A DNA stretch of 64,000 nt, taken from NCBI RefSeq assembly GCF_017876675.1, contig NZ_JAGIOI010000001.1, positions 4,363,939-4,427,938 on the forward strand. The letters are read 5' to 3'. Of this stretch, positions 47,603-57,783 are shown piece by piece; positions within the stretch are counted from its first letter, which is position 1, and each line of letters opens with the position of its first letter. The notes below the pieces were generated by a model, which was given only the letters and a program-made list of their open reading frames with translations, searched no databases and had not been told where the DNA came from. The translations under genes were made by a program, and so were the position numbers. The stretch comes from Arthrobacter stackebrandtii. GTDB lineage: Bacteria; Actinomycetota; Actinomycetes; Actinomycetales; Micrococcaceae.

Positions 47603-47622
47603 TTTGCAACGCTAGTTGCAAA
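47603..47622. promoter_or_regulatory. Candidate IclR operator of the amino-sugar-acid cluster
   Basis: TTTGCAACGCTAGTTGCAAA is a perfect 8-base inverted repeat around GCTA. A further half-site GTTGC at 47594 also pairs with GCAAC in it. It lies 45 bases before the deaminase gene and overlaps the -35 box of the kdgK promoter, so one protein could control both directions. Confidence 0.7.
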
Positions 47623-47645
47623 CTCACCAAGAGCATGTCTAACAT
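47617..47645 (+). promoter_or_regulatory. Promoter of kdgK-iclR-ridA
   Basis: TTGCAA and TAACAT are separated by 17 bases. The -35 box is the right arm of the palindrome, so bound regulator would compete with RNA polymerase. Confidence 0.5.
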
Positions 47646-47778
47646 GGTCAGGATTCGCCCGTCAAGATGGGAATGGGATGCCGGGCACGGCTTGGGCTGT
47701 GCCACATCGCATCGCAGCACTCCCCTTTGACGGGCGACGCCAACCGCCAAACCGTGTGAAAGGAAGTGCAGAAGGTTC

Positions 47779-48831
47779 ATGCTTTCAGTTGTTTGCATCG
47801 GAGAGACGATGGCCATGCTCACCCCCACACACCAGGTCCCGCTGGCCGAGGCCACGGAACTGTTCTATGGAGTTGGCGGCGCCGAATCCAACGTGGCCAT
47901 GGGCCTTGCCGCCATGGACATTGACGCCCACTGGGTGGGCCGCGTGGGCCGCGACGGTTTTGGCACGCGCATACTCAATGACCTTTCCGCCCATGGCGTG
48001 GGCGTCACCGGCGTCGAAATCGACGATGAACTGGCCACGGGCCTGTACGTGAAGGTGCCGGCCCCTGCCGGCTCAGGCACGGGCGAAAGCTCCGTGCTGT
48101 ACTACCGCAAGGGCTCGGCAGGCTCAGCCATGGGCCCCCACATGCTGGAGAACCCGGACGTTGCGGCACTGCTGGAACGAGCCTCCCTCATCCACCTCAG
48201 CGGCATCACGGCAGCACTCTCGCAGGACTGCCGTGACCTGCTGGCAGGCCTGCTGGCGCTGCCGCGCAAGGGCCGGCTCGTGTCCTTTGACGTGAACTGG
48301 CGCGAAGCCCTCTGGACCCATGAAGACAAGGGCATCCTGCGAACCCTGGCCAACCAGGCCGATGTGGTGCTGGTGGGTGCCGATGAAGCCATCCCGGCGT
48401 TTGGCACCAATGACGAGGCACAACTGCGCGCCATGTTGCCGGATCCGGAGGTGATCGTACTCAAGAATGCGGACATCTCGGCCATTGCCCTGATGCGCGA
48501 CGGCGCACGGGTGGAGGTGCCGTCGCTGAGCGTGTCGGTCCTGGAGCCCGTTGGCGCCGGTGACGCCTTTGCCGCGGGATACTTCAGCGGCATGTTGTTT
48601 GGCCTGGACCAGCGCTCCTCCCTGCGGCGCGGGCACGTGAGCGCTGCCGCCACCTTGACCGTCCCAGGCGACCGGGGCCCGCTTCCCGATCCCGGCGTGC
48701 TGGCGCGCATCCTCGCCTGCTCCGAGCAGGACTGGGCCGCGACGCATGTGGCACCGGGCCGGCTCGACTCCCCCGCGCTGGCGGCCGCCGGCAGCGCGGC
48801 AGCCGCACAGCCCGCAGGAGGCCTGCCATGA
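47779..48831 (+). CDS. kdgK: PfkB-family sugar kinase, probable 2-keto-3-deoxygluconate kinase
   Basis: The 350-residue kinase has the N-terminal PfkB signature GGAESNVAMGLAAM, the substrate region DVNWREALW, and the ATP/anion-hole signature EPVGAGDAFAAGYFSGM. Its sequence suits the KDG/ribokinase group, and the eda gene in the divergent operon supports KDG as substrate. Its last 40 or so residues are Ala-rich. It overlaps the iclR start by 4 bases. Confidence 0.87.
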   Translation: MLSVVCIGETMAMLTPTHQVPLAEATELFYGVGGAESNVAMGLAAMDIDAHWVGRVGRDGFGTRILNDLSAHGVGVTGVEIDDELATGLYVKVPAPAGSGTGESSVLYYRKGSAGSAMGPHMLENPDVAALLERASLIHLSGITAALSQDCRDLLAGLLALPRKGRLVSFDVNWREALWTHEDKGILRTLANQADVVLVGADEAIPAFGTNDEAQLRAMLPDPEVIVLKNADISAIALMRDGARVEVPSLSVSVLEPVGAGDAFAAGYFSGMLFGLDQRSSLRRGHVSAAATLTVPGDRGPLPDPGVLARILACSEQDWAATHVAPGRLDSPALAAAGSAAAAQPAGGLP

Positions 48832-49589
48832 GCCAAAGCCTGGTCCGTGCCCTCGGCCTGCTGTCCCAGCTGGCGGAGGGGCCCGCAACCCTCGACGAAT
48901 TGGCGTCGACCGCCGACGTCCACAAAACCACCGTAATGCGTCTCCTGCATTCACTGGAATCCGAACACTTCCTGGTGCGCAACGGCGCAGGCGAGTTCCA
49001 ATTGGGCAGAAAGTTCTTTGAACTGTCCTCCCGCTCACTGGAGCAGCGCGACATCCGCCAGGTGGCACGGCCGCACCTGGCCAAGCTCAACGACGCAACC
49101 GGCCACACCGTCCACCTGGCCCGCCTCGAAGGCGCGGAGGTGGTGTACATCGACAAGTTTGAGTCGCACCACCCGGTTCGCATGTATTCGCGGATCGGGC
49201 TGACGGCGGCGCTGCATTCTGCGGCCGTGTCCAAGGTGATTCTTGCCGACATGCCACGCTCCCGGCAGGAGCACATTGCTGCCGGCTTGGACTACGTCAA
49301 GATGACCGAGAACACCCTGACCACCCCGGAGGCGCTGCTGGCCGAACTGGCCCAGGTGCATGAGCAGGGCTGGGCGCACGACAAGAGCGAGCACGAATCG
49401 TTCGTGCACTGCATCGCCGCACCCATTCGGGATGCCTCGGGCCTGGTGGTTGCCGCCGCGTCCTGCTCGGTGCCGGTGGTGTTGCTGAGCTATGAAGAGC
49501 TGTTGAAATTATTGCCCGCATTAACAACCGCGACGCAGGCCATCTCCCGTGACCTGGGCTGGGTCCCCTCTGAAAGGAACACTCAATGA
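48828..49589 (+). CDS. IclR-family regulator of the amino-sugar-acid cluster
   Basis: The 253-residue protein has an IclR winged helix (TLDELASTADVHKTTVMRLL) and effector domain (GHTVHLARLEGAEVVYIDKFE, HCIAAPIRDASG). It overlaps kdgK and ridA by 4 bases each. It probably binds the TTTGCAAC/GTTGCAAA palindrome and controls both operons. The ligand may be KDG, glucosaminate or their phosphorylated products. Confidence 0.92.
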   Translation: MSQSLVRALGLLSQLAEGPATLDELASTADVHKTTVMRLLHSLESEHFLVRNGAGEFQLGRKFFELSSRSLEQRDIRQVARPHLAKLNDATGHTVHLARLEGAEVVYIDKFESHHPVRMYSRIGLTAALHSAAVSKVILADMPRSRQEHIAAGLDYVKMTENTLTTPEALLAELAQVHEQGWAHDKSEHESFVHCIAAPIRDASGLVVAAASCSVPVVLLSYEELLKLLPALTTATQAISRDLGWVPSERNTQ

Positions 49590-49990
49590 GTGAAAAAACC
49601 ATCGTATTGACCGAAAACGCCCCGGCCCCCGCCCACGTCTTCTCACAGGGCGTGAAGAAGGGCGGCCTGTTCCAGGTTTCCGGCCAGGGCCCCATGGACC
49701 CGGTGGCCAACGAGTACATCGGCGCCGGCGACGTCCGCGTCCAGACGCGCCGCACACTGGAAAACGTCAAGGCCATCTTGGAAGCCGGCGGCTCTAGCGT
49801 TGAGGATGTCATCATGTTCCGCGTCTACCTGACCACGCGCGACGACTTCCCGGCCATGAACGAGGTCTACGGCGAGTTCATCAAGGAAAACGTCCCCAGC
49901 GGAGCGCTCCCGTCCCGCACCACGGTCTTCGTCGACCTGCCGCACGAGGTCATGCTCGTGGAAATCGACGCCCTCGCCGTCACCGCGTAG
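49586..49990 (+). CDS. RidA-family enamine/imine deaminase
   Basis: The 134-residue protein has the RidA/YjgF fold with GLFQVSGQGPMDP, the motif EDVIMFRVYLT and the conserved Arg in PSRTTVFVDLP. RidA proteins hydrolyse the reactive enamines and imines released by PLP dehydratases. A RidA gene here fits the PLP deaminase of the divergent operon, whose product would leave through an enamine intermediate. It is the last gene of the kdgK operon. Confidence 0.9.
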   Translation: MSEKTIVLTENAPAPAHVFSQGVKKGGLFQVSGQGPMDPVANEYIGAGDVRVQTRRTLENVKAILEAGGSSVEDVIMFRVYLTTRDDFPAMNEVYGEFIKENVPSGALPSRTTVFVDLPHEVMLVEIDALAVTA

Positions 49991-50003
49991 GGGCCCACCT
50001 TTC

Positions 50004-50073
50004 AACTGCGGCGCACCGCGTGCCCGGTCAAGTCGATGGCTGTGACCGGGCCCTTGGTGTGCCGCAGTTTTTT
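50004..50073 (+). terminator. Two-tier terminator after ridA
   Basis: The outer stem pairs AACTGCGGC(G)CACC with GGTGTGCCGCAGTT. An inner stem pairs GCCCGGTCA with TGACCGGGC. A run of six T follows. It ends the kdgK-iclR-ridA operon. Confidence 0.8.
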
Positions 50074-50213
50074 GTGCACGACGGCGACCAGCGGCTTGCG
50101 CTGCGTGCGCCCGTGTAGTCTTGGCGGCACAGCCGTGTTGACACCTGGCGGGGTTGCAGGCACGGCTCCAGCTCCCCACGAAGGCGGGAATTGATGCTCC
50201 GGAGGACCAGCAG

Positions 50214-50993
50214 ATGACGGGCTACGTCTACGCCGTGCCGCGCGCACTTGAATTTCCCGTTGGCCGGCCGTTGGACCTGCCAGTGGGTTTGGCCGATGAA
50301 ATCGAGCGCCACTGGACGGGCAGCAAACTGCGTTCGCCCCACATTTTTGACGGAGAAATCCTCAACGCCACGAGTTTGGCCCATGGCCCCGGCCAACAGG
50401 CCCAAATCCTTCTCCGCCCAGCACGCTTCTCGCACTATCTCTACGGACAGGCCAACAAGCTTCCTTCCCGGGACATGTGCCGTTCCGTGGCCGTCAACGC
50501 CGTCATGAAAACAGTTGACAACTTCTACGTTCTGGCACGCATGGGAGCGGGCTCAACGTTCCAGCGCCGCATAAAATTCATCGGCGGGGCTGCCTCCCCC
50601 GAAGACATCCGGGACGGTCTTTTCCAGCCCAAACAGTGCCTGGCGCGTGAGTTTTCCGAAGAACTGGGCTTGGCCATGCCTGATGTTGCCGGCGAACCTT
50701 TTCGCCCCCACTTCACCACGCGCCCCTCTTTCAACATCCTAAACGTCAGCTACCAGCTCAACCTGAAGGTGGGCAGGGGCGCCCTCGAAGAGGCAGCCAA
50801 TTTCGCCTCTGACCGGACGTCGGCCGGGCCGGCCGAGGTGGACGAACTGCTGTTCCTGGAGTCGACGGAGGCGGGCCTGGCCGCTTTCCAGGACAGTTGG
50901 GCAGGTGACTGCCTCGACTATGTCCTCCCGCTTCTGCAGGCGCTCGTGGCGGGCGGGAATGCAGGCCCGCTCCGTGAAGACATGTTCCGCTGA
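50214..50993 (+). CDS. Nudix-like protein with an expanded Nudix box
   Basis: The 259-residue protein has an N-terminal region of about 110 residues I do not recognise (HIFDGEILNATSLAHG, RFSHYLYGQANKLPS). It is followed by a Nudix-like core FIGGAASPEDIRDGLFQPKQ and CLAREFSEELGL. The REFSEELGL half of the Nudix motif is intact, but about seven extra residues separate it from the first Gly. It resembles the NUDT22-like group. GGAGG precedes the chosen ATG. It stands alone and its substrate is unknown. Confidence 0.7.
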   Translation: MTGYVYAVPRALEFPVGRPLDLPVGLADEIERHWTGSKLRSPHIFDGEILNATSLAHGPGQQAQILLRPARFSHYLYGQANKLPSRDMCRSVAVNAVMKTVDNFYVLARMGAGSTFQRRIKFIGGAASPEDIRDGLFQPKQCLAREFSEELGLAMPDVAGEPFRPHFTTRPSFNILNVSYQLNLKVGRGALEEAANFASDRTSAGPAEVDELLFLESTEAGLAAFQDSWAGDCLDYVLPLLQALVAGGNAGPLREDMFR

Positions 50994-51047
50994 CGAGGCC
51001 GGACTCCTGGCCGCGACTGCAGCGAGGAGCATGGTCCTGGGCAAACA

Positions 51048-51094
51048 GGGAGGCGCCGCCGTCGTGCGTGAAAAGCACGACGCCGGCGCCTCCC
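51048..51094. terminator. Bidirectional terminator, GCACGACGGCG family
   Basis: GGGAGGCGCCGCCGTCGTGC pairs with GCACGACGCCGGCGCCTCCC (one mismatch) around GTGAAAA. It separates the convergent Nudix-like and secreted-protein genes and shares the GTCGTGC/GCACGAC core of the other terminators. Confidence 0.75.
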
Positions 51095-51111
51095 GGCTTT
51101 CGAATCGGCTG

Positions 51112-51657
51112 CTACCAGCGGTGGGCCACATCAACGACGATCCGGGTGGTGTCGCCCGGGCCGTGGAGCACAAACGCCCTGAACGGCAGCCGGGCCCGGA
51201 CACCCAGGCCCAGGGACGTCCGGCCCTCAAAGCTGCCTGCCAGCGCCACCTGGCGGAACGTTGAGTAACCTGCCACGTTGGAGAGTTCGTTGCGGTTGGC
51301 CGGCAGGTACGTGGGCTGGCCGGCCGCGTTGTAGGCCGGGTCCAGCACCGTTACCTGCAGGAAGGCGCCGCCCCGCAGCGGGACCACATCGCCCTTGCCG
51401 GGGGACGTAACCGCGGAGACATAGCGGACAGCATATCCGCTGGCACTGCCCTTGATGTCAACCACCAGGCGGTCGAAGCAGTCCTGGCGCCCCGTGCGGA
51501 CATTGGAAACAGTTGCGCTGGAGCCCGTGCCTGCCGACTTGGCCAGCGAGCCCCACGTAATGCCGCAATACGATGCGGCCTGGGCCGGCGCCGGGCCGGC
51601 AATGAGAAAAGCCGCGAGCAGCCCCGCAACTGCCAGCAATGTCTTAAGGAATTTCAT
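51112..51657 (-). CDS. Small secreted AMIN-like domain protein
   Basis: The 181-residue protein has a signal peptide (MKFLKTLLAVAGLLAAFLIA, cleavage likely after AQA) and a mature domain with NVRTGRQDCFDRLVVDIKG and RIVVDVAHRW at its ends. This pattern matches the AMIN-like secreted proteins of actinobacteria. Two Cys residues could form a disulphide. The start is set by AAGG nine bases upstream. Function is unknown; AMIN domains in general bind cell-wall or envelope parts. Confidence 0.7.
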   Translation of the reverse strand: MKFLKTLLAVAGLLAAFLIAGPAPAQAASYCGITWGSLAKSAGTGSSATVSNVRTGRQDCFDRLVVDIKGSASGYAVRYVSAVTSPGKGDVVPLRGGAFLQVTVLDPAYNAAGQPTYLPANRNELSNVAGYSTFRQVALAGSFEGRTSLGLGVRARLPFRAFVLHGPGDTTRIVVDVAHRW

Positions 51658-52030
51658 TGAAAACACCTTCTAGGGGAACCGTGAACACCCTGTTGCACGG
51701 TGATTCAACGCTAGGCCCGCCCGCAATGCTGTGCACGGAGTCCGAGGAAAGATTCGCCCAACCGTTATGGCCGTTACCAACGGGGCGGCAAAAGTTATGC
51801 GTGTTTCTTTTTCTTGTGCACATCGCTGGTGACTTGGAGTATTTTCCGGGCACGGGCGCAACTCCGGGTGCAGCCGGCGGCGCGGGCAACGGTGCGCAAC
51901 TTGTTACCTTGTTGCGGGGGCCAGCCGCGGCCCAAACATGCGTGGACCCGGGGCCCGATTCAGGAAAGGCCGGTCCGGTTGCCTACGCACCCGAACCGGC
52001 CTCGCAAAGGGCAGATACTCCGGCAGCGTC
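51658..52030. other. 373-base non-coding stretch upstream of the secreted-protein gene
   Basis: No supported gene. On the minus strand a direct repeat TAACGG-CCA-TAACGG (51762-51776) lies about 105 bases before the secreted-protein start and could bind a response regulator. The long leader may be regulatory, but I see no riboswitch I can name. Confidence 0.45.
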
Positions 52031-52429
52031 CTAGTCTGCGGTGACGAGCGGGTCGCCGGGACGGGACACCTCGCCGTCGGAGGTTTGAACAGGCAGCCCG
52101 TTCCGCTGCCAGTACTCGATCCCGCCGATCATTTCCCGGACCGGATAGCCCAGCTCGGCAAAGGCCAGCGCTGCGAAGGTGCTGCCGTTGCAGCCCGGCC
52201 CCCAGGAGTACACCACAACGGGCGTGCCGCCCGGAATCAGCACATGGGCCTGCTCTGCAACAAGCGCAGTGGGCAGGTGCAGGGCGCCGGGCACATGCCC
52301 GTGCTCCCACGAGGCGTGGCGCCGGGTGTCCACGAGCACGAACGCGCCGGAGCCGAGTCCGGCGTGGACCGCCATGACGTCGATCTCGAACGAGAGCTTG
52401 TTGCGAAAATATGCGGCTGATTCACTCAT
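52031..52429 (-). CDS. Single-domain rhodanese-like protein
   Basis: The 132-residue protein is one rhodanese domain: FVLVDTRRHASWEHGHVPGA near residue 30 and the active-site Cys in YSWGPGCNGS near 85. It could transfer sulfane sulfur to cyanide or another thiophilic acceptor. The Cys is present, so it may be active. The start MSESAAYF has no strong ribosome site. It lies downstream of xerD beyond a tandem repeat and may be transcribed separately. Confidence 0.88.
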   Translation of the reverse strand: MSESAAYFRNKLSFEIDVMAVHAGLGSGAFVLVDTRRHASWEHGHVPGALHLPTALVAEQAHVLIPGGTPVVVYSWGPGCNGSTFAALAFAELGYPVREMIGGIEYWQRNGLPVQTSDGEVSRPGDPLVTAD

Positions 52430-52524
52430 GTTCCCAGCATAGGGCCGCGGCGCTTCATGGGACCGGCGGGCCCGACTACGGCGGATCGGGCCCGACCTGC
52501 GACAGCGTTTGAAAGGAACCAACG

Positions 52525-52607
52525 ATTGCTGCGCTGGCGTTTGGAAAATACCAGCCATTGCTGCGCTGGCGTTTGGAAAATACCAGCCATTGCTGCGCTG
52601 GCGTTTG
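52525..52607. repeat. 32-base tandem repeat between xerD and the rhodanese gene
   Basis: The unit beginning ATTGCTGCGCTGGCGTTTGG occurs twice without a mismatch, then for 19 bases of a third copy. A degenerate copy precedes the array (GCGTTTGAAAGGAACCAACG). Each unit can fold through GCTGG/CCAGC. It sits 21 bases past the xerD stop. Confidence 0.85.
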
Positions 52608-52627
52608 AGGGTGTTGCGGGAGTGGGA

Positions 52628-53599
52628 TTAGCCGAGTGCGCGGGGGTGGGCCGCTGCGTAGACTTCGCGCAGTGTATCCGCCGTCACCAGGGTGTACACC
52701 TGCGTCGTGGTGACGGAAGCGTGGCCCAGGAGTTCCTGCACCACGCGGACGTCGGCCCCGCCCTCCAAGAGGTGCGTGGCAAAGGAGTGGCGCAGAGTGT
52801 GCGGGGATACATCCGCCTCCACCTGGGCGTGTTCGGCGACGGCTCTCAGGATGGTCCACACGCTCTGCCGGCTGAGCCGGCCGCCGCGGGCGTTCAGGAA
52901 CAGTGCCGGGGTGCCCTTGCCCTTGGCCACCAGTGCCGGCCGGCCCCGGACCAGGTAGGCCTCAAGAGCCCGGAGCGCATAGGAGCCAATCGGCACGATG
53001 CGTTCCTTGGATCCCTTGCCGAACAGCCTCACCAGGGAGGGGCCGTCGTCGGGCGAATCCGGAAACACGAGGTCGTCCACGTCCAGGCCCACGGCCTCGC
53101 TGATGCGCGCACCCGTGGAGTACAGGAACTCCAGCATGGCCGCGTCCCGCAGCCCTGTGGGCGTGTCGGTGCCCGCCGATTCCAGGATCCGGGTGACGTC
53201 GTGGACGCTGATGGCCTTGGGGAGGCGGCGTCCGGGCTGCGGCGGATGGATGTCGGCAGCAGGGTCGGTCTCGCAGACGCCCTCGAGCGCCCAGAACTTG
53301 TGCAGTCCGCGCACTGACACGATGGTGCGCGCCACCGAACGCATGCCAAGCGCGGAACCGCCGTCGTCGCCGTCGGACAGGCCCTGGGCAAACTCACTGA
53401 CGTGGCGCCGCGCCACCTGGCCCGGGGCGGTGAGCCCGGCAGCCGCCAGGAACGCTTCGTAGCGGCGCAGGTCGCGCTGGTAGGCGGCCAAAGTGTTGGG
53501 CGCGAGCCCGCGTTCCACCCCGACATGCTGGAGGTAGTCGGCGATGGCGCGCGCCAGCGCCGTGGGGGCTCCCCCGCCGCCGGCGCCCTGGTTGGTCAC
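52628..53599 (-). CDS. xerD: Tyrosine recombinase XerD
   Basis: XerD resolves chromosome dimers at dif together with XerC. The 323-residue protein has the SAM-like N-terminal DNA-binding domain and all catalytic residues: Arg in [12 protein letters not shown], Lys in [34 protein letters not shown] and the final Tyr in VYTLV. It overlaps the Nudix gene by 4 bases in the conserved pyrG-Nudix-xerD order, so it is the housekeeping recombinase and not a phage integrase. Confidence 0.95.
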   Translation of the reverse strand: MTNQGAGGGGAPTALARAIADYLQHVGVERGLAPNTLAAYQRDLRRYEAFLAAAGLTAPGQVARRHVSEFAQGLSDGDDGGSALGMRSVARTIVSVRGLHKFWALEGVCETDPAADIHPPQPGRRLPKAISVHDVTRILESAGTDTPTGLRDAAMLEFLYSTGARISEAVGLDVDDLVFPDSPDDGPSLVRLFGKGSKERIVPIGSYALRALEAYLVRGRPALVAKGKGTPALFLNARGGRLSRQSVWTILRAVAEHAQVEADVSPHTLRHSFATHLLEGGADVRVVQELLGHASVTTTQVYTLVTADTLREVYAAAHPRALG

Positions 53600-54288
53600 T
53601 GCCGGCGTTGGGACGGATGCTCGGGCCAGGGCGCATCGCCCGGGCGCAGGTCCGCAAAGCCGTTGCGGGCTGCCTGTGCCGCGGCCAGGATCCCGACGAC
53701 GGCGGACGGATTGTGTATGTGCCCGGCCAGGACCGCTGCGGCAGCCTCCTCAAGGCCGACCCACGCAAACTCGATTTCAGCTTCCTCGTCGGTGCGCACG
53801 TGGCGCCGGTCCTCCGGCACCTCCGTGATGCCGCGGGCCAGGTAGATCCTTATGGCCTCGCTGGAGGAGCCGGGTGAGTTGAAGAAGTCGGTCAGGACGT
53901 GCCATTGGGCAGCCTCAAGGTCGGCTTCCTCGGCGAGTTCGCGGGCGGCGCCGGCGACGAAGTCCTCACCTTCAACGTCCAGCAGGCCGGCGGGAACTTC
54001 CCACAGGTTCATCTGGACGGGGTGGCGGTACTGGCGCAGCAGCAGCACCTGCTGTGCCTCGTTCAGCACCACCACGGCCACGGCCCCGGGATGGTCAATG
54101 TAGTCCCGGGTCAGCGGGGCGGAGCCAGGCGTCAGTGAAAACGTATCTGAAACGATGTTCCAAATGCGCCCCTGGTACACCGTGGACTGCGAATGCAGCG
54201 TCCGGCGGCTTTCTTCGTCAGAAACGGCCGGAGTCAAAGGGCCGGAGCCGGGCTGGCCTTCAGTCCCCGGTGCACCAAGGTGTGTCAT
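53596..54288 (-). CDS. Nudix hydrolase, ADP-ribose pyrophosphatase type
   Basis: The 230-residue protein has [20 protein letters not shown] and ELAEEADL, a Nudix box of the ADP-sugar type, preceded by [20 protein letters not shown]. Relatives split ADP-ribose to AMP and ribose-5-phosphate. The gene lies one base from pyrG and overlaps xerD, as the corresponding Nudix gene does in M. tuberculosis. Confidence 0.9.
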   Translation of the reverse strand: MTHLGAPGTEGQPGSGPLTPAVSDEESRRTLHSQSTVYQGRIWNIVSDTFSLTPGSAPLTRDYIDHPGAVAVVVLNEAQQVLLLRQYRHPVQMNLWEVPAGLLDVEGEDFVAGAARELAEEADLEAAQWHVLTDFFNSPGSSSEAIRIYLARGITEVPEDRRHVRTDEEAEIEFAWVGLEEAAAAVLAGHIHNPSAVVGILAAAQAARNGFADLRPGDAPWPEHPSQRRQ

Positions 54289-55995
54289 TTAGACCTCCAG
54301 CAGCCGGGTGGCGTTCTGGCGCTCGAGTGCGGCGGCCACGAGTCCGGCAAAGAGCGGGTGCGGCCGGGTGGGGCGCGAGCTCAGTTCCGGGTGGGCCTGC
54401 GTGGAGACGTAGTACGGGTGGACTTCGCGGGGAAGTTCCACGTACTCGACCAGCTTGCCGTCGGGCGAGGTGCCGGAGAACACCAGGCCTGCCGCGGCGA
54501 TCTGCTCGCGGTACTTGTTGTTGACCTCGTAGCGGTGGCGGTGGCGTTCGGAGACGTCCGTGGTGCCGTAGGTTTCAGCAACGACGGAGCCTTCGGTGAG
54601 CACGGCCGGGTAAAGTCCGAGGCGCATGGTGCCGCCGAGGTCGCCCTTGCCGTCCACAATGTCCTGCTGCTCTTCCATCGTGGCGATGACCGGGTAGGTG
54701 GGGTTCTCATCAAACTCGGATGAGGACGCGCCTTCCAGGCCAACCACGTTGCGGGCGTATTCGATGACCATGGACTGCAGGCCCAGGCACAGGCCCAGGG
54801 TGGGCACCTTGTTTTCGCGGGCGAACTTCAGCGCGCCGAGCTTGCCTTCAAGCCCGCGGATGCCGAAGCCGCCGGGAACGCAGATGGCGTCGACGCCGTC
54901 CAGCGCCTTGCGGGCGCCGGCCTCAGTGGCGCAGTCGTCGGAGGGGACCCAGCGGATCTTGACCTTGGTGGCGTTTGCGAAGCCGCCGGCACGCAGGGCC
55001 TCCGTCACGGACAGGTAGGCGTCCGGCAGGTCGATGTACTTGCCGACCAGGGCGATCTCGATGTGGTGGGCCGGGTTGTGGACCACTTCAAGGAGCTTGT
55101 CCCACTTGGTCCAGTCGACGTCCTTGAACGACAAGCCAAGGGCCCGCACGATGTATGAGTCCAGGCCCTGGGCGTGCAGGGTCTTGGGGATGTCGTAGAT
55201 GCTGGCGGCGTCGGGGCAGCCGATGACGGCCTCAACGTCCACGTCGCAGGCGCGGCCGATTTTGGCATGCATGGCGTCGGGCAGGACACGGTCCGAGCGG
55301 AGGATGATGGCGTCGGGCTGGATGCCGAGTGAGCGCAGCGCAGCAACGGAGTGCTGGGTGGGCTTGGTCTTCAGTTCCTGGGAAGGACCGATGTACGGCA
55401 CCAGGGAGACATGGGCAAAGAACACGTTGCTGCGGCCCACGTCCTGGCGCACCTGGCGTGCGGATTCCAGGAACGGCTGGGACTCGATGTCGCCCACCGT
55501 GCCGCCAATTTCGGTGATGATGACGTCCGGGGCGTTCTCGCCCTCGGCGGGCAGGCGCATCCGGCGCTTGATTTCATCGGTGATGTGCGGGATGACCTGC
55601 ACGGTGTCGCCCAGGTACTCGCCGCGGCGCTCCTTGGCAATCACCGTGGAGTACACCTGGCCTGTCGTGACGTTGGCCGAGCCCTCGAGGTTTTCATCGA
55701 GGAAGCGCTCGTAATGGCCAATGTCCAGGTCCGTTTCGGCGCCATCGTCGGTGACGAAGACCTCGCCGTGCTGGAAGGGATTCATTGTGCCCGGATCCAC
55801 GTTGAGGTAGGGATCGAGCTTTTGCATTGTGACCGACAGGCCGCGTGCCCGCAGAAGGTGACCGAGGCTGGAAGCCGTCAGTCCCTTGCCGAGCGAGGAC
55901 GCGACTCCGCCGGTGACGAAGATGTGTTTGGTCGTCTTGGACTGACCACTGAACCGGGAATTTGATCGTTGCACCACGGGATTCGAGCCTATCAT
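54289..55995 (-). CDS. pyrG: CTP synthase
   Basis: PyrG aminates UTP to CTP with glutamine. The 568-residue protein has the synthetase domain ([39 protein letters not shown]) and a C-terminal glutamine amidotransferase domain with the nucleophile Cys in LGLCLGLQ and a His-Pro-Glu triad end. The ATG gives a 22-residue lead before the core. A GTG six codons later is an alternative start, since TAGGCT lies eight bases before it and could drive a leaderless mRNA. Confidence 0.96.
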   Translation of the reverse strand: MIGSNPVVQRSNSRFSGQSKTTKHIFVTGGVASSLGKGLTASSLGHLLRARGLSVTMQKLDPYLNVDPGTMNPFQHGEVFVTDDGAETDLDIGHYERFLDENLEGSANVTTGQVYSTVIAKERRGEYLGDTVQVIPHITDEIKRRMRLPAEGENAPDVIITEIGGTVGDIESQPFLESARQVRQDVGRSNVFFAHVSLVPYIGPSQELKTKPTQHSVAALRSLGIQPDAIILRSDRVLPDAMHAKIGRACDVDVEAVIGCPDAASIYDIPKTLHAQGLDSYIVRALGLSFKDVDWTKWDKLLEVVHNPAHHIEIALVGKYIDLPDAYLSVTEALRAGGFANATKVKIRWVPSDDCATEAGARKALDGVDAICVPGGFGIRGLEGKLGALKFARENKVPTLGLCLGLQSMVIEYARNVVGLEGASSSEFDENPTYPVIATMEEQQDIVDGKGDLGGTMRLGLYPAVLTEGSVVAETYGTTDVSERHRHRYEVNNKYREQIAAAGLVFSGTSPDGKLVEYVELPREVHPYYVSTQAHPELSSRPTRPHPLFAGLVAAALERQNATRLLEV

Positions 55996-56055
55996 CTAAT
56001 GAGCGGATTTAGTGTCGGGGACGGCGCCTGGTTTTCACCGGGGCGGGCCAAAAAG

Positions 56056-57779
<1,724 letters not shown>

Positions 57780-57783
<4 letters not shown>

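Noticed and set aside
52525..52607. Tandem repeat considered as a CRISPR array
   Set aside because: Units are directly adjacent without unique spacers, and no cas genes are nearby.
52628..53599. XerD considered as a phage or island integrase
   Set aside because: It overlaps the pyrG-linked Nudix gene and holds the conserved place of the housekeeping recombinase; no att-like duplication or phage gene is seen beside it.
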